Origin: SKHV01 sp963678565
Lineage (GTDB): Bacteria; Bacteroidota; Bacteroidia; Bacteroidales; Prolixibacteraceae
Assembly: GCA_963678565.1 (NCBI GenBank)
Contig: OY782875.1
Coordinates: forward strand, 2,480,001 to 2,544,000
Reading direction: 5' to 3'
Length of the DNA: 64,000 nucleotides
Shown here: positions 60,439-64,000 of the stretch, piece by piece
Layout: each line of letters opens with the position of its first letter
How positions within the stretch are numbered: position 1 is the stretch's first letter
Notes under the pieces: generated by a model
The model's database searches: none
Seen by the model: the letters and a program-made list of their open reading frames with translations, nothing else
What the model was told of the DNA's origin: nothing
Translations under genes and position numbers: made by a program

Positions 60439-62049
60439 CTAGTGCTGAAAATCGGCAAAGAAGTCGTTTCCTTTATCATCCACAATAATGAATGCCGGGA
60501 AATTTTCAATCTTAATCTTTCGAACAGCTTCCATTCCCAATTCAGGGAAATCAACTACTTCCACTTCTTTAATACTTTCTTTTGCTAAGATCGCTGCCGG
60601 ACCTCCAATTGATCCTAAATAGAAACCACCATGTTTTTTACAAGCATCGGTAACTGCTTGCGAACGGTTTCCTTTGGCCAGCATAATCATCGATCCGCCT
60701 AAGGCTTGGAATTCATCCACATAAGGATCCATACGACCTGCAGTGGTTGGTCCGAAACTACCCGAAGCCATTCCTTTTGGTGTTTTCGCAGGTCCCGCAT
60801 AATATACCGGATGGTTTTTGAAATATTCCGGCATTGGTTTTCCGCTATCGATTAATGCTTTAATTTGTGCGTGTGCAATATCGCGTGCAACAATTAAAGT
60901 TCCTTTCAATTTCAATCGGGTTTTGATTGGATATTTGCTCAATTCGGCACGAACTTCATCCATTGGACGATCTAAATCAATCTCAACAGGATCTGAGATT
61001 TCAGGTGTTTTTTCAGGCAAGAAACGACGAGGATTCTTCTCTAATTCCTCTAAGAAAATACCTTCTTCGGTAATTTTAGCTTTTGCATTACGATCGGCAC
61101 TACAACTCACCCCTAAACCTACCGGACATGAAGCCGCATGGCGTGGCAAACGAATTACGCGTACATCGTGTACAAAATATTTTCCACCAAACTGAGCACC
61201 AATTCCACTCTCTTGGCAAATCTTCAATACTTTTTCTTCCCACTCTAAATCGCGGAAAGCCTGACCACCATCGTTACCTTCAGTTGGAAGATGATCTAGA
61301 TATCCTGCCGATGCTTTTTTAACTGTGGCCAAAGTTGCTTCGGCCGAAGTTCCCCCAATTACCAATGCTAAGTGATAAGGAGGACAAGCTGAAGTTCCTA
61401 AATCCTTAATTTTCTCCTTAACAAATTTGCTTAAGGCATCTTCAGTTAATAAGGCTTTGGTTTGCTGATACAAGAATGTTTTATTTCCTGAACCACCACC
61501 TTTGGTTACAAATAAAAATTCGTATTTATTTCCTTGTTCTGCATAAATATCAATTTGTGCCGGAAGGTTCGAACCTGTATTCTTTTCTTCTAACATGGTT
61601 TGAGGTACCACCTGCGAATAGCGTAAGTTACGCTCTTGGTAAGTTGTGAAAACCCCCTTCGAAAGGTATTCTGCATCGTTAGCCCCTGTCCAAACGCTTT
61701 CGCCTTTTTTGGCCACCACAATGGCAGTTCCGGTATCCTGACAAGTGGGTAGCTCTCCTTCGGCTGCAACCACCTGATTAATCAGCATTGTATTCGCAAC
61801 AAACTTATCGTTGTCGGTTGCCTCAGGATCATCTAAAATACTGCGTACTTTTTCAAGATGCGCCGGCCGTAAATAAAACGATATATCAGCCATTGCTTCG
61901 CGAGCCAACAACTCTAATCCTTTAGGATCTACTTTTAATATTTTCTTACCTTCAAATTCAACCGTGCTTACATAATCAGTTGTAAGTAATCGGTATTTGG
62001 TTGTATCCTTTTGAATTGGAAAAGGTTTTTGATAAATAAATTCAGCCAT
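60439..62049 (-). CDS. fumA: Fumarate hydratase, class I
   Basis: A 536-residue single-chain class I fumarase. TCQDTGTAIVV and GVSCSADRNAK hold cysteines of the oxygen-sensitive [4Fe-4S] cluster, FGPTTAGRMDPYVDEF lies in the beta domain and IGGPAAILAKESIKEVEVV near the end. It interconverts fumarate and malate in the citric-acid cycle. A class I enzyme fits a facultative or anaerobic lifestyle. It is a single gene; a candidate -7 box TATATTTG lies 58 bases upstream. Confidence 0.94.
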   Translation of the reverse strand: MAEFIYQKPFPIQKDTTKYRLLTTDYVSTVEFEGKKILKVDPKGLELLAREAMADISFYLRPAHLEKVRSILDDPEATDNDKFVANTMLINQVVAAEGELPTCQDTGTAIVVAKKGESVWTGANDAEYLSKGVFTTYQERNLRYSQVVPQTMLEEKNTGSNLPAQIDIYAEQGNKYEFLFVTKGGGSGNKTFLYQQTKALLTEDALSKFVKEKIKDLGTSACPPYHLALVIGGTSAEATLATVKKASAGYLDHLPTEGNDGGQAFRDLEWEEKVLKICQESGIGAQFGGKYFVHDVRVIRLPRHAASCPVGLGVSCSADRNAKAKITEEGIFLEELEKNPRRFLPEKTPEISDPVEIDLDRPMDEVRAELSKYPIKTRLKLKGTLIVARDIAHAQIKALIDSGKPMPEYFKNHPVYYAGPAKTPKGMASGSFGPTTAGRMDPYVDEFQALGGSMIMLAKGNRSQAVTDACKKHGGFYLGSIGGPAAILAKESIKEVEVVDFPELGMEAVRKIKIENFPAFIIVDDKGNDFFADFQH

Positions 62050-62106
62050 TTTTTTAGCCTTTTATGGTTTGTTCAATAATTTTAATTTGCTTTTGCTAGC
62101 AGAATT

Positions 62107-62114
62107 CAAATATA
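62107..62114 (-). promoter_or_regulatory. Candidate fumA promoter -7 box
   Basis: On the minus strand TATATTTG is an exact TAnnTTTG match, 58 bases before the fumarase start. No TTG is seen at the -33 spacing. Confidence 0.35.
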
Positions 62115-62255
62115 TAAAGAATCGATCTGAATTGTAAATTCTGTAAGACAAAAGCGAAAAAGAATTAAGATTGCTAAATAATGAAGAACGGAAGAATATA
62201 AGAATACGAAAGAAAGTATTTTGCAAATTCTTCAATTGAATTTATACTCTAAAGC

Positions 62256-63353
62256 TTAGTTGCATTTAAAACTAAAAGCTCCTGGAATTATGCCAACTTT
62301 AAAAGTATCTACTACTGCCCCATTTGCTTTGTACCTGTAAATTACGCCTTGCTGAACATAGTCGATAGCATCAGCAACATATATTTCTGAAGTTTCGGGA
62401 TCAACAGTTAACCCATAATAACCACCTGAGTATGTTCCTTTGTAAGGACTTTCGATAAATAATTCGGGTTCAGAATTTGAGTTGACAGGCATTCGATAGA
62501 TATGTCTATTAATAAAATACAGCGTATCGCGTGTTCCATTCAAATTTATTTCCGATGGCCAATCGCTTTGATCAAAACGCCATACGCGCTCCACTTCACG
62601 ATTTTTAGCATCGATACACAATAATCCGGGAGCCTGTTGCCCGTAAGGACTGCCTTCGTATCCACCATCGGTAATAGTCCATATTTTATTGTTTTTATCG
62701 ATTACCAGTGAAGTCGGCTGTTTTAACACTTCAATTGAATCCACAAGCTCATCGGTTTCGCTATCAATAACTAAAATCTGATTATCGTAGCTCCAGCAAT
62801 TTGTAAATACAAATTTGTTGTATTGCACCATTTGTTCGGTAGGATGCTGGTAAAAATCTTTTTCGTGATTATTAACATTGATTTGTCCAGTAATTTCGAA
62901 AGTCGTGGGATTTACGACCGTAATCGACTTGGCATACAAATCGGTAACATAAGCTTTAGTATCGCTTAAAAAATGGATATAACGAGGTGAAGTTAGTCCG
63001 GTAATTCGACCAACATATTTTCCATTGTTTATATTAATGACATAAATTTTCCCACTGTTGTTTACGACGATATAACCTAAGGAATCGCGAATGGCCATAG
63101 ATTGAGCAACATCGCCTAAAGGAACACGATTAATTCTGTAAAATATGTTATTGTACACCTTTTCATCTTCTAAATCATAAACTGAAAGCGATGCATTGTC
63201 GTACATAAAGTTTCCTTCGTTTGTTATGAATAAAGCTTTCTTGTTCTGCAAATTCAGGACAAGGCTGTTCATATTATACCATTCTTCGTCGTTTATACAA
63301 GCACAAAGAACAAGTGTAACAACACTTATGATAACAATTTTATTTAGCTTCAT
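62256..63353 (-). CDS. Surface beta-propeller lipoprotein, BtuG-like
   Basis: A 365-residue protein with lipoprotein signal KIVIISVVTLVLCAC and an acidic NDEEW just after the cysteine, typical of surface-exposed Bacteroidota lipoproteins. Repeated blades follow: SLSVYDLEDEKVYN, KIYVININNGKYVGRI, SITVVNPTTFEITGQI and QILVIDSETDELVDSI, a YncE/DUF5074-like seven-bladed propeller. BtuG proteins of this type bind vitamin B12 at the cell surface and pass it to BtuB. The gene begins 1 base after a TonB-dependent receptor stop, which fits that pairing. Whether the ligand is B12 or another nutrient is not shown here. Confidence 0.8.
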   Translation of the reverse strand: MKLNKIVIISVVTLVLCACINDEEWYNMNSLVLNLQNKKALFITNEGNFMYDNASLSVYDLEDEKVYNNIFYRINRVPLGDVAQSMAIRDSLGYIVVNNSGKIYVININNGKYVGRITGLTSPRYIHFLSDTKAYVTDLYAKSITVVNPTTFEITGQINVNNHEKDFYQHPTEQMVQYNKFVFTNCWSYDNQILVIDSETDELVDSIEVLKQPTSLVIDKNNKIWTITDGGYEGSPYGQQAPGLLCIDAKNREVERVWRFDQSDWPSEINLNGTRDTLYFINRHIYRMPVNSNSEPELFIESPYKGTYSGGYYGLTVDPETSEIYVADAIDYVQQGVIYRYKANGAVVDTFKVGIIPGAFSFKCN

Positions 63354-63354
63354 C

Positions 63355-64000
63355 TTAAAAATTAAATGTTAGCAAGAGTTCGTAATTTCGTCGTGGCATA
63401 AATCGGTTCAAAATGCTTCGATAGGTTTCATTAAAAAGATTGTTGACTTTAAACTCAGCGGTAAGCATAAAATCTCCTACTTTTTGTTTATGCCCCAAAG
63501 TAGCATACTGTAATGGTACGGCATACAAACGATAAAATGGCACAGTGCTTTCATCGCCCGAATCATCATCGAGTGTTGCCATATTGCTGCTTAGCAAGTT
63601 GCGAACTCCGTAGTATTGATGTTGAAATGTAATAAACGAATTCTTATATCCAGCATATACCAGTGCATTCAACGAATGTTTCGGAATGAAGGGTAACTGC
63701 ATCCCCATCGATGCATCTAAATTGTTAAGAGGCTCACCTTGATTGGTTGTGCTCGTATAGGCATAATTTGCCTGTGCTTTAAATTGCAATTCTCCAACAT
63801 GAATGCTGTATTTTGTGTTCACCTCAATTCCTTTTGATAGTACCTGTTTTAGGTTCATTGCTTCCCAATAACCTTTTACACTGGGAAGCCAAAGTATCCA
63901 GTTAGAGATATCAGAATAATATCCAGTTAGTTGTACATCGAATTTATTTTGATGATTATGGTACACATAATGCAATCCGGTTTCAAAGCTATAGCCTTCT
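63355..64000 (-). CDS. TonB-dependent receptor, C-terminal part, truncated by window edge
   Basis: The frame is open to the window edge, so only the last 214 or so residues of an outer-membrane barrel are visible. They show alternating strands (FDVQLTGYYSDISNWILW, ELQFKAQANYAYTST, SLNALVYAGYKNSFITFQHQ) and the closing TAEFKVNNLFNETYRSIL...RNYELLLTFNF, with the terminal Phe of porin-type barrels. The plug and TonB box lie outside. The next gene is a BtuG-like lipoprotein one base later, so a BtuB-type B12 receptor is the leading guess; other TonB-dependent uptake systems remain possible. Confidence 0.85.
   Translation of the reverse strand, partial: EGYSFETGLHYVYHNHQNKFDVQLTGYYSDISNWILWLPSVKGYWEAMNLKQVLSKGIEVNTKYSIHVGELQFKAQANYAYTSTTNQGEPLNNLDASMGMQLPFIPKHSLNALVYAGYKNSFITFQHQYYGVRNLLSSNMATLDDDSGDESTVPFYRLYAVPLQYATLGHKQKVGDFMLTAEFKVNNLFNETYRSILNRFMPRRNYELLLTFNF

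Overview
The window is AT-rich chromosomal DNA of a member of the Bacteroidota, probably class Bacteroidia and plausibly a marine or free-living Marinilabiliales-type organism (the lineage is inference). Evidence: almost no Shine-Dalgarno sequences; promoter-like TTTG-N19-TAnnTTTG elements (best one in front of a tRNA cluster); the clpC / gyrA / TPR-protein neighbourhood; a TonB-dependent receptor followed by a surface lipoprotein; a long SecA with a C-terminal SEC-C motif; and a sensor-type Nudix regulator in the arabinose operon.

Layout. 1-2350: end of a surface-polysaccharide cluster (partial GT2 glycosyltransferase, methyltransferase, GT4 glycosyltransferase). 2497-14258: housekeeping genes fabG, a PfkB sugar kinase, a membrane PP2C/SpoIIE phosphatase, clpC (convergent), gyrA, a TPR protein and an exported metallophosphoesterase-PA14 fusion. 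14279-21922 (minus): flavodoxin, a 2-oxoacid dehydrogenase E1 alpha-beta fusion and E2; then a serine hydrolase, pyrD, pyrK and an XRE regulator. 21923-22865: a gene-free AT-rich region with seven ACA-N2-TGT palindromic sites. 22866-26956: ferritin, dnaX (apparently read through by a -1 frameshift on an A10 run to make tau) and pyruvate kinase. 27091-27420: tRNA-Cys, tRNA-Pro and tRNA-Ser with one shared promoter. 27983-36485: envelope genes lnt, a 5'-nucleotidase split in two genes, a LysM-amidase, lgt and secA. 36796-37971: a basic exported protein of unknown function.

38499-43517 is a compact cluster for the compatible solute glucosylglycerate: HAD hydrolase, GpgS-like glucosyltransferase, GH13_18 phosphorylase and glycerate kinase, i.e. 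synthesis and recovery side by side. 43717-49307 holds four exported proteins of unknown function (beta-barrel-like, DUF6175-like, an unassigned one and an LPP20-like one) in one tight operon; this is the best candidate for an undescribed system. 49385-57835 is sugar catabolism: araB, araD and a Nudix-type regulator, an SglT-type Na+/sugar symporter, then divergently a second Nudix-type regulator with galT and galK; galM follows at 57983. The divergent region has two identical-geometry 19-bp operators (AAAAGTA-N5-TACTTTT), one lying inside the gal promoter.

57836-62049: two intergenic inverted repeats, a HIT protein, a catalytically intact Nudix hydrolase and class I fumarase. 62256-64000: a BtuG-like beta-propeller lipoprotein behind the C-terminal part of a TonB-dependent receptor cut by the window edge, probably a vitamin B12 or similar nutrient uptake locus.
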